Assembly (NCBI GenBank): GCA_002732015.1
Contig: PCCU01000005.1
Span: forward strand, 5,935 to 44,021
DNA: 38,087 nucleotides
Source: Candidatus Pelagibacterales bacterium
GTDB taxonomy: Bacteria; Pseudomonadota; Alphaproteobacteria; TMED109
Direction of reading: 5' to 3'
How positions within the stretch are numbered: position 1 is the first letter of the stretch; every line of letters starts with the position of its first letter. This document shows, in pieces, positions 25,404 to 33,809 of this stretch. Under the pieces are notes generated by a model that saw only the letters and a list, made by a program, of their open reading frames with translations, searched no databases and had not been told where the DNA came from. The position numbers and the translations under genes are program-made.

Positions 25404-26285
25404 ATGAAAAAAAAACCTTTATTTGCGGTCATTGGAGGGAGTGGTTTATATGATTTAAATGGAATTATTAAATCTAAATTAATTAATCCTTCTACTCCGT
25501 ATGGAAAACCTTCAGATAAAATATTGATAGCCAAATACAAGAAATTAGAAGTTCTTTTTTTACCTAGGCACGGAAGAACTCACAATATACCACCTCATAA
25601 AATAAACTATAGAGCAAATATATTTGCTCTTAAAAAATTAGGAGTAACTGATATTATTTCAGTTTCAGCAGTTGGTAGTTTAAAAAAAATACATAAACCT
25701 GGTGACTTTATTTTGGTTGATCAGTTTATTGATAAAACAATAAAAAGGGAGAGGACATTTTTTGATAATGATTTTGTAGCGCATGTTTCATTAGCTAACC
25801 CAACCTCTTCTGAATTGTCAAAACTAATTTATGATTCCAGAAAAAATAATAATGATAGAATTAAATTGGGAGGTACTTATATTTGCATAGAAGGTCCACA
25901 ATTCTCTTCTTATGCTGAGTCTATCTTATTCAAAAATTGGAATTGTGATGTAATAGGAATGACTAATATGCCCGAGGCTAGACTTGCAAGAGAAGCTGAA
26001 ATGGGTTATTCCTCAATAGCTATGGTGACTGATTATGACTGTTGGAATCAATCTCATAGTAATGTTACAGTAGAACAGGTTATAAACGTAATGCAAAGCA
26101 ACACAAAAAAAGCAAAAAATTTATTAATTTCTTTTTTTGAAAAATTTCTAAAGCTTAAATCTTGGAATTGGGAAAACCCTATTTACTCTAACCTAGATAA
26201 TGCGGTAATAACTAACTTAAAAAATGTTAAAAAAACTGACCTAAATAAACTTAAACCATTATTGAAAAGATATTTAAATAAATAA
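25404..26285 (+). CDS. mtnP: S-methyl-5'-thioadenosine phosphorylase
   Basis: MtnP cleaves methylthioadenosine, a by-product of polyamine and homoserine lactone synthesis, to adenine and methylthioribose-1-phosphate. The 293 residues have the phosphate-binding GGSGLYD, PRHGRTHNIPPHKINYRAN, SAVGSLKK, EGPQFSS and the MTAP-type GMTNMPEARLAREAE block. That last block favours MTA phosphorylase over purine nucleoside phosphorylase. The convergent petC gene ends 4 nt away. Confidence 0.95.
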   Translation: MKKKPLFAVIGGSGLYDLNGIIKSKLINPSTPYGKPSDKILIAKYKKLEVLFLPRHGRTHNIPPHKINYRANIFALKKLGVTDIISVSAVGSLKKIHKPGDFILVDQFIDKTIKRERTFFDNDFVAHVSLANPTSSELSKLIYDSRKNNNDRIKLGGTYICIEGPQFSSYAESILFKNWNCDVIGMTNMPEARLAREAEMGYSSIAMVTDYDCWNQSHSNVTVEQVINVMQSNTKKAKNLLISFFEKFLKLKSWNWENPIYSNLDNAVITNLKNVKKTDLNKLKPLLKRYLNK

Positions 26286-26289
26286 AAAT

Positions 26290-27042
26290 CTACTTAACAT
26301 CTTTCCAAATCTTTCTGTAGGACAAAAAGAAGAAAATTGTCATTATTACCAGAAAAATTATTACTTTTATGCCTGACGATTTTCTTTTTTCTAACTCAGG
26401 CATAGCTGTCCAGGTAAGGAAAGTCACAACATCAATTACCTCTTGTTCTAAAGTAGGAACAGTTCCATCCTGATATTCAACATCTTCGCCATAAAGAGGT
26501 TGTGGCATAGCTATTACATTACCTGGCATATATTTGTTATAATAACCTTCCCCTACATCAAACCCGTTAGGTGCATCTTCATATCCTAATAATAATGACC
26601 TAAGGTAATTTGCACCATCTTTTCTAGCTTTTACAATTAAAGTTAAATCAGGAGGATAAGCTCCATTATTAGAAACTTTAGCAGCCTCTTCATTAGGGTA
26701 TGGGTTGACAAATTTATCAGAATAAATGGCGTTTCTTTTTTTTATCTCGCCATTCTCATCAGGTATATCATCTATAAGAAATTGCTTGGCAATGCTATTG
26801 ATTTGAGTCTTATTATATCCTATATCCTCTAAGTTTCTATAAGCTAAATGATTTAACCCATGACAGGAGGCACAAACTTCTGTAAATACTTGAAGCCCTC
26901 TCTGTGCACTGTTCTTATCTATGCCTCCAAAAATTCCATTAAAAGAAAAATTATATTGCATTGGTTTAAGGCTATCCGTTGCGGAAAGCAAAGGTTGGGT
27001 AGTAAATGAAGTAATAATTATTATAAAAAAAATTATTTTCAT
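26290..27042 (-). CDS. petC: Cytochrome c1, bc1 complex
   Basis: Cytochrome c1 passes electrons from the Rieske protein to soluble cytochrome c. The 250 residues start with a signal peptide (about 1-21), then the heme c site CASCH (57-61) followed by GLNHLAYRNL. The axial-Met region MPGNVIAMPQPL and a single C-terminal membrane anchor (about 225-245) are present. It is the last gene of petABC, 7 nt after petB. Confidence 0.97.
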   Translation of the reverse strand: MKIIFFIIIITSFTTQPLLSATDSLKPMQYNFSFNGIFGGIDKNSAQRGLQVFTEVCASCHGLNHLAYRNLEDIGYNKTQINSIAKQFLIDDIPDENGEIKKRNAIYSDKFVNPYPNEEAAKVSNNGAYPPDLTLIVKARKDGANYLRSLLLGYEDAPNGFDVGEGYYNKYMPGNVIAMPQPLYGEDVEYQDGTVPTLEQEVIDVVTFLTWTAMPELEKRKSSGIKVIIFLVIMTIFFFLSYRKIWKDVK

Positions 27043-27049
27043 AATTAAA

Positions 27050-28267
27050 TTACTCTGCTAAAACTGGCTTACTTATACTAGATGGTAATGGCCTAGTTTT
27101 CTCAAAGTAACCAAGCAAAGGAAGGATAATTAAAAAGTGTAAGAAGTAATAAAAAGTTGAAATTCTTCCTATCAAAATATAATTACCTTCAGCTGGTTTA
27201 CTTCCTATCCATCCTAAAATAACTGCATCAACTAAAAAAACCCAAAATAGTATTTTATAAATTGGTCTAAAGGTAGCAGATCTTACTTTACTTGTATCTA
27301 ACCAAGGAAGAAGAAACAGAACAAATATTGCGCTAAACATTGCTATTACTCCACCTAATTTATCAGGAATAGCTCTCAAAATAGCGTAAAATGGTAAAAA
27401 GTACCATTCCGGAACTATATGTGCAGGAGTTTTTAGAGGGTCTGCAGGAACATAATTATCAGGATGACCAAGATAGTCTGGCGCAAAGAAAACAACAGAG
27501 AAAAAAATAGTTAGTGCAACCCCTAATCCAAAAAAATCTTTTACAGTGTAATAAGGATGAAATGGGATACTATCTTGAGGTCCTTTTCTATCAATTCCTA
27601 AAGGATTATTTGAACCGTGAGTGTGTAATGCTACTATGTGAAGCACAACTACTCCAACTATAAGAAAGGGCAACAGAAAATGAAGAGTATAAAACCTACT
27701 TAAAGTGGGATTATCAACTGAATAACCACCCCATAACCATTGAACTACAGCTTCTCCTATGACAGGAATTGCAGAAAATAAATTAGTGATAACTGTTGCA
27801 CCCCAAAAAGACATTTGTCCCCATGGTAAAACATATCCCATAAATGCTGTGGCCATCATCAACAGTAAAATAATTATACCAAGCCACCATAATAACTCTC
27901 TAGGTGCCTTATAAGAACCATAGTACAAACCTCTGAAAATATGTATATAAACAACAATAAAGAAAAATGACGCCCCATTCATATGAACATACCTTATCAA
28001 CCATCCATGATTAACATTTCTCATGATATGCTCTATAGAGGCAAAAGCATGGTCAACGTGGGCTGTATAGTGCATAGAAAGCATGATACCTGTAATAATT
28101 TGAACTAATAGGAAAAATCCCGCTAACGATCCAAAATTCCACCAATAATTTAAATTTTTAGGGGTAGGATAATCTACAGCAGAGTGTTTTAATAAAGAAA
28201 TTATTGGGAGTCTATAGTCTATCCATTCCAATACTGAATTAGAATTATTTATGTTATCTTTTTTCAT
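27050..28267 (-). CDS. petB: Cytochrome b, bc1 complex
   Basis: This 405-residue multi-span membrane protein holds the two b hemes and both quinone sites. Heme-ligand His pairs are seen in RYVHMNGAS with VYIHIFRG, and in TLHFLLPF with VLHIVALHTHGSN. The Qo-site motif PEWYFLPFYAILR is intact. The length matches one-piece bacterial bc1 cytochrome b with no split b6/subunit IV. The ATG directly follows the petA stop. Confidence 0.98.
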   Translation of the reverse strand: MKKDNINNSNSVLEWIDYRLPIISLLKHSAVDYPTPKNLNYWWNFGSLAGFFLLVQIITGIMLSMHYTAHVDHAFASIEHIMRNVNHGWLIRYVHMNGASFFFIVVYIHIFRGLYYGSYKAPRELLWWLGIIILLLMMATAFMGYVLPWGQMSFWGATVITNLFSAIPVIGEAVVQWLWGGYSVDNPTLSRFYTLHFLLPFLIVGVVVLHIVALHTHGSNNPLGIDRKGPQDSIPFHPYYTVKDFFGLGVALTIFFSVVFFAPDYLGHPDNYVPADPLKTPAHIVPEWYFLPFYAILRAIPDKLGGVIAMFSAIFVLFLLPWLDTSKVRSATFRPIYKILFWVFLVDAVILGWIGSKPAEGNYILIGRISTFYYFLHFLIILPLLGYFEKTRPLPSSISKPVLAE

Positions 28268-28789
28268 TTATCCAACTAAAATTGTATTCTCATTAGTAAA
28301 TTTGTATGGAGGAATTTCTAAATTTGTAGGAGCTGGACCTTTTCTAATTCTGCCAGAGGTATCGTAGTGCGAACCATGACATGGACAAAACCAACCTTTG
28401 TATTCTCCTTTATCAGAAGCGGGAACACATCCTAGATGTGTACAAACTCCTATTAAAACTAAGAATTTTGGATTTTGTACTCTCTCCTCGTCTTTTTGAG
28501 GATGAGGTAAATTACTAATATCAACTTTTTGTGCTTCTTTGATTTCTGCTTCAGTTCTATGCTTTATAAATAATGGCTTTCCTCTCCACATGACAGTTTT
28601 ACTTTTACCTTCTGCTATTCCAGCTAAATCTACTTCAACTTTTGATAAGGCTTCTACATCTTTTGAAGGATTCATTTGATCAATTAGAGGCCACCCTGCT
28701 GAAGCAACAGCTACTACACCCATAGCTCCAGATGCCTGATGAATAAAGCTTCTTCTTGTTTTCTTATTATTTTTTTTATTAATTGTCAT
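28268..28789 (-). CDS. petA: Rieske iron-sulfur protein, bc1 complex
   Basis: The 173-residue Rieske subunit takes the first electron from ubiquinol. A twin-arginine-like motif TRRSF precedes one membrane span (about 20-38), as usual for this Tat-inserted subunit. The [2Fe-2S] ligands are C116 and H118 (CTHLGC) and C135 and H138 (CPCHGS), with the disulfide pair C121 and C137. It is the first gene of petABC, divergent from hemF. Confidence 0.98.
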   Translation of the reverse strand: MTINKKNNKKTRRSFIHQASGAMGVVAVASAGWPLIDQMNPSKDVEALSKVEVDLAGIAEGKSKTVMWRGKPLFIKHRTEAEIKEAQKVDISNLPHPQKDEERVQNPKFLVLIGVCTHLGCVPASDKGEYKGWFCPCHGSHYDTSGRIRKGPAPTNLEIPPYKFTNENTILVG

Positions 28790-28843
28790 TTTTAATATAA
28801 TTATATATTTACATTTATTATATTGTTATTAATAAGATGTAAA

Positions 28844-28861
28844 GAATTGATTATAATTCAA
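28844..28861 (+). promoter_or_regulatory. Dyad and -10-like box in front of hemF
   Basis: GAATT (28844-28848) and AATTC (28855-28859) form an inverted repeat around TATAAT (28852-28857), which lies 13 nt before the hemF ATG. No good -35 box is visible at the right spacing. The site could be a promoter with an overlapping operator; support is weak. Confidence 0.25.
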
Positions 28862-28870
28862 GCTAATTTT

Positions 28871-29755
28871 ATGAAAAAAAAATATTTGCCTCTACTACTA
28901 ACTAAAGAGATTTGGATAAAAAGGTCTCAAATTTCAGAAAAATGGTTTGAAAGCTTGAAAAATAGTTTTTGTGCAGAATTTTTAAAACTAGAAAATAACT
29001 TCAATACAGAAAAAGGATACAAAAGTGTATTCTTTAAAAAAAAAAAATGGAATAAGGAAGGATCTAGAGAATTTGGCGGTGGAATTAGTAGCATATTAAA
29101 AGGAAATTTATTTGAAAAAGTTGGAGTTAATATATCCACAGTTTCTGGGAAGTTTCCTGATGATTTTAAAAGCAAAATAAAAGGAGCTAATAAAGATCCA
29201 AGATTTTACGCGACAGGAATTTCAATAGTAGCACATATGAAGTCACCTTTTATTCCTGCTGCTCATTTTAATTCAAGATTTATAATTACAAAAAATGCTT
29301 GGTTTGGAGGTGGCTGTGACCTAACTCCAACATATGATATTAATAATGTAAGAAAAAACTTTCATAAAAACTTAAAAGAATTTTGTGATACATATAATTC
29401 TAATTACTATGATGTTTACAGTGAAATGTGTAAAAATTATTTCTATTTAAAGCATAGGAATGAAGAAAGAGGAGTAGGAGGTATATTTTTTGATTATTTA
29501 CAAAGTAATTGGGAACAAGATTTTAGTTTTGTTAGGGGTTCTGGGTTATTTTTTTTGAATTATTTAAAAGATATTATTAAAAAACGTAGCACTAAATCTT
29601 GGACAAAACATCAAAGAAAAAAACTTCTTCTTAAAAGGAGTAAATATGTGGAATTTAATTTACTATATGATAAAGGGACAACTTTTGGATTAAAAACAGG
29701 AGGTAATGTAGATGCAATCTTAATGTCGATGCCTCCTAAAGTTCTCTGGAATTAA
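28871..29755 (+). CDS. hemF: Oxygen-dependent coproporphyrinogen III oxidase
   Basis: HemF decarboxylates coproporphyrinogen III to protoporphyrinogen IX using O2, which implies aerobic heme synthesis. I take the ATG at 28871 (294 residues); an upstream TTG at 28823 adds an unconserved stretch that reads through the intergenic region. Signatures are AAHFNSRFI, WFGGGCDLTPTY, RGVGGIFFDYL and VEFNLLYDKGTTFGLKTGG. It sits back-to-back with petABC, whose cytochromes need heme. The 3' end overlaps the convergent cca gene by 20 nt. Confidence 0.96.
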   Translation: MKKKYLPLLLTKEIWIKRSQISEKWFESLKNSFCAEFLKLENNFNTEKGYKSVFFKKKKWNKEGSREFGGGISSILKGNLFEKVGVNISTVSGKFPDDFKSKIKGANKDPRFYATGISIVAHMKSPFIPAAHFNSRFIITKNAWFGGGCDLTPTYDINNVRKNFHKNLKEFCDTYNSNYYDVYSEMCKNYFYLKHRNEERGVGGIFFDYLQSNWEQDFSFVRGSGLFFLNYLKDIIKKRSTKSWTKHQRKKLLLKRSKYVEFNLLYDKGTTFGLKTGGNVDAILMSMPPKVLWN

Positions 29756-30956
29756 CTAAAAGCTCTTTACTTTTATTTAAACATTGTTTTTTATTCGGTT
29801 TAAAATCTTTATCTATCCACCAAGCTTTAGTCTCTTTGAGCGTCTGTCCTAGCAAAGTTCCTTTTGTTAAACCTATTTTTTTTAAATCATTTCCGTCTAT
29901 TGGAAAATTAGGCGGAAGCCATTCTTGTATTGTCTTTTGTATTTTATTTTTAATACTTTTATTATTTATTATACATTTCAAATAGTATAAATTCATGCTA
30001 ATTTCTTGTCCCAGTTTATATTTAACTAATCTAGCTTCTTTAATACTACTAATATCATATGATTGGAAACTTAAATATAAGAGTTTTATGTCTGAGAACT
30101 CTTGCTTTTTTAAAAACAAATTTTCTCTTAATTTTTCTAAATCATATTTGGCGAGTATTAATAAAAAACTAATCCTAACAAGTGTTTCTTTTTTTAAATT
30201 ACCTATTTCCCTAACATCAGAAGTTTCTATTTTTTCTAATCCTGGCATTAATAATTTTAAAATTTTCTTATTTTTCATTAAAATTAAAACATCGGCAGCA
30301 AATTTTCCTTTTATCAACTTAAAAAACTCATAAGACCGTCTTTCTTTTGAAATTTTAGATATAAAACTTTTGGCCTTTAAGCAAGCTGACATTGACTCAT
30401 TATGAATAATATTTTTGTTACATCCGTAATAAGACAAAAACCTAAAGTATCTTAAAATTCTTACTCTGTCCTCTTTTATTCTCTGATGAGGCTCTCCAAT
30501 AAACTTAACTGTACAATTTTTTAAATCTGTAGATCCATGATGAGGATCATAAATTTTTCCATTATAACTCAGATAAATAGCATTTATTGTAAAATCCCTT
30601 CTACTTGAGTCTAAAAATATATCATCAACAAATTCAACTTTTGCTTTCCTTCCATAAGTCTCTTTGTCTATTCTCATACTTGTTATCTCGATTAGATTAC
30701 CTTTTGATATTATACTTACTGTTCCATGTCCTTTTGATAAATCAATAAATTTTATATTTTTTTTTTTTAACTTTTCTTTTACTTGTACTGTATTTAACTT
30801 AACTGCTAAATCTATATCTTCTACAGGCTTATTTGAGATTAAGTTTCTAACGGCTCCTCCTACAATAAAAATATTATTTTCCCCAAATAATATTAATATT
30901 TTTTTAAGAAGTTTTATTTCCGGCCACATCATTTTTTGAGGGTTGCCCTTATTCAT
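29736..30956 (-). CDS. cca: CCA tRNA nucleotidyltransferase, class II
   Basis: The enzyme adds or repairs the 3' CCA end of tRNAs. The 406 residues show GGAVRN (33-38), the catalytic carboxylates in EDIDLA (46-51), SSRRDFTINAIYL and the nucleotide-selecting EDRVRILRYFRF. The C-terminal half is an all-helical tRNA-binding region. A poly(A) polymerase cannot be excluded from the head domain alone, but this is the only such gene here and the layout fits alphaproteobacterial CCA enzymes. The ATG at 30956 overlaps the previous gene by 8 nt; a second ATG pair near 30932 is possible. Confidence 0.9.
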   Translation of the reverse strand: MNKGNPQKMMWPEIKLLKKILILFGENNIFIVGGAVRNLISNKPVEDIDLAVKLNTVQVKEKLKKKNIKFIDLSKGHGTVSIISKGNLIEITSMRIDKETYGRKAKVEFVDDIFLDSSRRDFTINAIYLSYNGKIYDPHHGSTDLKNCTVKFIGEPHQRIKEDRVRILRYFRFLSYYGCNKNIIHNESMSACLKAKSFISKISKERRSYEFFKLIKGKFAADVLILMKNKKILKLLMPGLEKIETSDVREIGNLKKETLVRISFLLILAKYDLEKLRENLFLKKQEFSDIKLLYLSFQSYDISSIKEARLVKYKLGQEISMNLYYLKCIINNKSIKNKIQKTIQEWLPPNFPIDGNDLKKIGLTKGTLLGQTLKETKAWWIDKDFKPNKKQCLNKSKELLVNSREL

Positions 30957-31191
30957 CTAAAACCCTTCCTGGAATTACTTTATCTCCATCATATATGGGA
31001 GGCTTATAAATTCCTTGATTACCTTTGAGAGTTGTTTCTCTGTAAAGAAAGACAAATAATATAAATAAGATAGCTAAAAATATACGTAAAATATTTTGAA
31101 TTATTAGATTTTTAGTAAAAATTATTATTACTTTATTAATCAAAATTACAGTAATTAAGGCTAAAGTAAAAAAAAGAATAATCTTAAACAT
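30949..31191 (-). CDS. Small membrane protein, DUF6111-like
   Basis: The 80-residue protein from the ATG at 31191 has two predicted membrane spans (about 2-22 and 30-50) and a conserved-looking tail, GIYKPPIYDGDKVIPGRV. That tail and the position between a NUDIX hydrolase gene and cca match the alphaproteobacterial DUF6111 family, whose function is unknown. The ATG overlaps the NUDIX stop by 8 nt; a longer TTG start at 31215 would extend further into that gene and is less likely. Confidence 0.65.
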   Translation of the reverse strand: MFKIILFFTLALITVILINKVIIIFTKNLIIQNILRIFLAILFILFVFLYRETTLKGNQGIYKPPIYDGDKVIPGRVLDE

Positions 31192-31816
31192 TATTAATAG
31201 CAATGTTTCTAACAAAACGACTTAAATGCACTAAAATAAGAGCAGTTGTTCCCCAAATTCTCATATCATTCCAATATATATCATAAAAAAACTTTTTTTT
31301 ATTAATACTTTTACTCTCGTAAAAACTTTTAGTTAGATTTTTTCTATTAAAAAGAAAGTTTATGGGAAAGTAAAATACTTTATCTACTTCTTTTTTATTT
31401 AAAAAAAAATTATATGTTCCTTCAGTTACACCTACTATTGGCTTAATTAAAAAATTACTTCCTGATAGATAAAAATTTAGCTCTCCTAAAGTATGAATAC
31501 TTTCTTTCTTTATTCCTATCTCTTCATAAGTTTCTCTCAGAGCACAGTCATAATTTGTTTCCTTTTTGTTAAGTTTTCCTCCAGGAAAACTAATTTGACC
31601 TGGATGCGTTTTGAGTTTTTTTGATCTTAATGTTAAGATAATATTCAAATTTTCATAATTGCAATCAAATAAACATAGTATTGCAGCTTTTTTGTATTCT
31701 TTAGTTGCAGTGCTGTTAGTACTATAATCATTATCCACAAAGCTAGTATTATAAACAACTTTATCTTTTAAAGAAGCTGCTAATTTAGTTTCTAATTTCG
31801 AAATAATATTCTTCAT
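31184..31816 (-). CDS. NUDIX hydrolase, NudL/CoA-pyrophosphatase-like
   Basis: The 210 residues contain a complete NUDIX box (residues 80-102: G, then E86, RE at 94-95, EE at 98-99). The preceding LTLRSKKLKTHPGQISFPGG is the UPF0035 signature that marks CoA diphosphatases of the NudL type. It probably hydrolyses CoA or related pyrophosphates. It heads a three-gene run with the DUF6111-like gene and cca. Confidence 0.9.
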   Translation of the reverse strand: MKNIISKLETKLAASLKDKVVYNTSFVDNDYSTNSTATKEYKKAAILCLFDCNYENLNIILTLRSKKLKTHPGQISFPGGKLNKKETNYDCALRETYEEIGIKKESIHTLGELNFYLSGSNFLIKPIVGVTEGTYNFFLNKKEVDKVFYFPINFLFNRKNLTKSFYESKSINKKKFFYDIYWNDMRIWGTTALILVHLSRFVRNIAINNV

Positions 31817-31834
31817 TTTAAATTTATTAATTAA

Positions 31835-31863
31835 TTGTCATAAAAGTTTGATTATTTTATAAT
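31835..31863 (+). promoter_or_regulatory. Near-consensus sigma70-type promoter of the moxR operon
   Basis: TTGTCA (31835-31840) and a perfect TATAAT (31858-31863) are separated by exactly 17 nt. It is the best -35/-10 pair I found in the window. Transcription would start near 31870, giving a leader of about 45 nt before the moxR ATG, with AAGGA just upstream of that ATG. Confidence 0.65.
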
Positions 31864-31865
31864 CA
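31849..31865. repeat. Perfect 7-bp dyad over the moxR -10 box
   Basis: TGATTAT and ATAATCA (31849-31855 and 31859-31865) are perfect inverted repeats with a 3-nt gap. The right arm covers most of the -10 hexamer, so a bound regulator would block RNA polymerase. The AT content makes a chance match plausible. Confidence 0.35.
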
Positions 31866-31916
31866 GCTCTTATTTTAATATTAATCTCTACTTAGAATAA
31901 CATTTAAGGAAAAAAA

Positions 31917-32924
31917 ATGAATACGTTATCTAATAAAGAAAAAAATGAAAATATTGAGAATAGTCTTACAATATTTCAAAAAAAAATTGCTAATGTAAAT
32001 TCAGAAATTAATCAGCTTGTTTTTGGTCAAGAACCTGTTATAGAACAAATTTTAGTAAGTTTGCTTTGTGGAGGGCATGCATTAATTATAGGATTGCCAG
32101 GATTAGCTAAAACTAGAATAGTTAACTTTTTAGGAATAATACTAGGACTAGAAACAAAAAGAATTCAGTTCACACCTGACTTGATGCCAGGAGATATTAT
32201 TGGAACAGAAATTCTAGATGAACAGAATAAGGCTAATAATTATTTTAAATTTATAAGAGGACCTGTTTTTTGCCAATTGTTACTAGCTGATGAAATTAAT
32301 AGAGCTAGTCCTAGAACTCAATCTGCCTTGTTGCAAGCTATGCAAGAAAAAAAAGTTACTGTAGCTGGAAAAGATTACTTTTTACCTAAACCTTTTCATG
32401 TTTTAGCTACACAAAATCCAATCGATCAAGAGGGAACATATCCTCTTCCAGAGGCTCAATTAGACAGATTTTTAATGAATATTAAAATAAATTATCCAGA
32501 CCTTGAAGCCGAAAGAAAAATCTTACTCCTTTCCTCTAAAGAAGACAGTATAAAACCAAAAAATGTGTTGTCTTCTGACGAAGTTTTAGAGTTTCAAAGA
32601 TTAATTAGAGAAATTCCTGTAGGAGAAAGTGTAGTTAAATATATATTAAATTTTATAAATGAAACTAGACCAGAAACCTCTAATATAAAATCCGTTAAAG
32701 ATAATATTCTTTGGGGGCCGAGTCCCAGAGCTAGCATAGCACTTTTGGCAGCAAGTAAGGCTAAAGCTCTTTTAGAAAATAGATATTCCCCTTCAAAACT
32801 AGATGTAAAGAGTTTAATTAGGCCAGTTTTGTCGCATAGAATAAACCTGAATATCTCTGCTAGAGCAGATAATGTTAATTTGGAGGAAATTCTTGATGAT
32901 GTAAATCAAAGAATTGAAGAATGA
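31917..32924 (+). CDS. MoxR-family AAA+ ATPase
   Basis: The 335-residue AAA+ protein has Walker A GLPGLAKT (59-66), Walker B LLLADEIN (121-128), the sensor segment ATQNPIDQEGTYPLPEAQLDRFL (in part ATQNPIDQEG) and a C-terminal lid. MoxR ATPases act as chaperones that mature or remodel partner proteins, usually with von Willebrand A partners from the same operon. Here the next three genes supply those partners: a DUF58 protein and two membrane proteins. Its stop overlaps the DUF58 start (ATGA). Confidence 0.95.
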   Translation: MNTLSNKEKNENIENSLTIFQKKIANVNSEINQLVFGQEPVIEQILVSLLCGGHALIIGLPGLAKTRIVNFLGIILGLETKRIQFTPDLMPGDIIGTEILDEQNKANNYFKFIRGPVFCQLLLADEINRASPRTQSALLQAMQEKKVTVAGKDYFLPKPFHVLATQNPIDQEGTYPLPEAQLDRFLMNIKINYPDLEAERKILLLSSKEDSIKPKNVLSSDEVLEFQRLIREIPVGESVVKYILNFINETRPETSNIKSVKDNILWGPSPRASIALLAASKAKALLENRYSPSKLDVKSLIRPVLSHRINLNISARADNVNLEEILDDVNQRIEE

Positions 32925-33793
32925 TGGGATATTTGCAGTCACTTTTTAGCTCCTCAGAAAAAATTGCAAACCTTTTGCCATCTTTATTATCTCATTCTTC
33001 GATACTTCTTAAAAATATATATATAGGTTTGCACTCAACAAGATTTGCAGGAAAAGGAGAAAACTTTTGGCAATTTAAAGAGTACACTCAAGGAGAAAGC
33101 GTATTAAACATAGATTGGCGAAAATCTGCCTCTTCGCAAAAGATATTGGTTAAGCAAAATGAGAAAGAATTATCTAAAACAATTTATTTATATTTTGATA
33201 GAAGTAATTCTATGAATTACAAAAGTAAGAGTGTAAATTACAACAAATTTTTTTTTTCAGCCCTATTGACGATAACATTATGTAAACTTTTTTCTGGTAA
33301 TAAAGAAAAAGTATTTATTTTTAATAGTGAAAATAAGCCTATAAATTGTTCAACTAATATTAATAACTTTAATAAAAGTTTTCTACTAAATAAAAAACAG
33401 CATTCTTTTCCTAAAATAAATCACTTTAAAGATAAATCTCTATGTATTTTTTTTAGTGATTTTTTATTTGATAGTGCAGAACTTAAAAGTTTGCTAGCTA
33501 AGTTTAAAAAAAAAGAAATTCAAGGTTATATAATTCAAGTTTTAGATCCTATGGAGGTTAATTTTAAATTAAGCTCAACATCATTATTAAATGACTTAGA
33601 AACTAACGAAAACATAATTTTTGATAAAGACAAAGATATAGAAAGTGAATATTCCAAGAAATTAAAAGAATTAGAGAATAATTTAAAAAATATTGCCTCC
33701 TATTCTAACTGGAAGTATTATAGATTTTCTACTGATGATGATGTAAGTAAATTTCTTATAAGTTTATCAAAAAGTATTTTAATAGATAAATAA
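32921..33793 (+). CDS. DUF58 (vWA-like) protein
   Basis: The 290-residue protein shows the DUF58 core: GKGENFWQFKEYTQGESV followed by IDWRKSASS (about 45-72), and a MIDAS-like DRSNS (93-97) typical of von Willebrand A metal sites. There is no clear membrane span, so it is probably cytoplasmic or peripheral. DUF58 proteins are regular MoxR partners, but their targets are not settled. It is translationally coupled to moxR and followed closely by a BatA/DUF4159 gene. Confidence 0.92.
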   Translation: MMGYLQSLFSSSEKIANLLPSLLSHSSILLKNIYIGLHSTRFAGKGENFWQFKEYTQGESVLNIDWRKSASSQKILVKQNEKELSKTIYLYFDRSNSMNYKSKSVNYNKFFFSALLTITLCKLFSGNKEKVFIFNSENKPINCSTNINNFNKSFLLNKKQHSFPKINHFKDKSLCIFFSDFLFDSAELKSLLAKFKKKEIQGYIIQVLDPMEVNFKLSSTSLLNDLETNENIIFDKDKDIESEYSKKLKELENNLKNIASYSNWKYYRFSTDDDVSKFLISLSKSILIDK

Positions 33794-33809
33794 TATCTTA
33801 TTGCTTATT

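Noticed and set aside
28847..28861. FNR-like box (TTGAT and TTCAA) before hemF
   Set aside because: The half-sites are 5 nt apart rather than 4 and one is imperfect, so it does not meet the FNR pattern.
28823..28870. Longer hemF N-terminus from the TTG at 28823
   Set aside because: The added 16 residues are unlike the family and are read from a region with promoter-like features; the ATG at 28871 gives the usual N-terminus.
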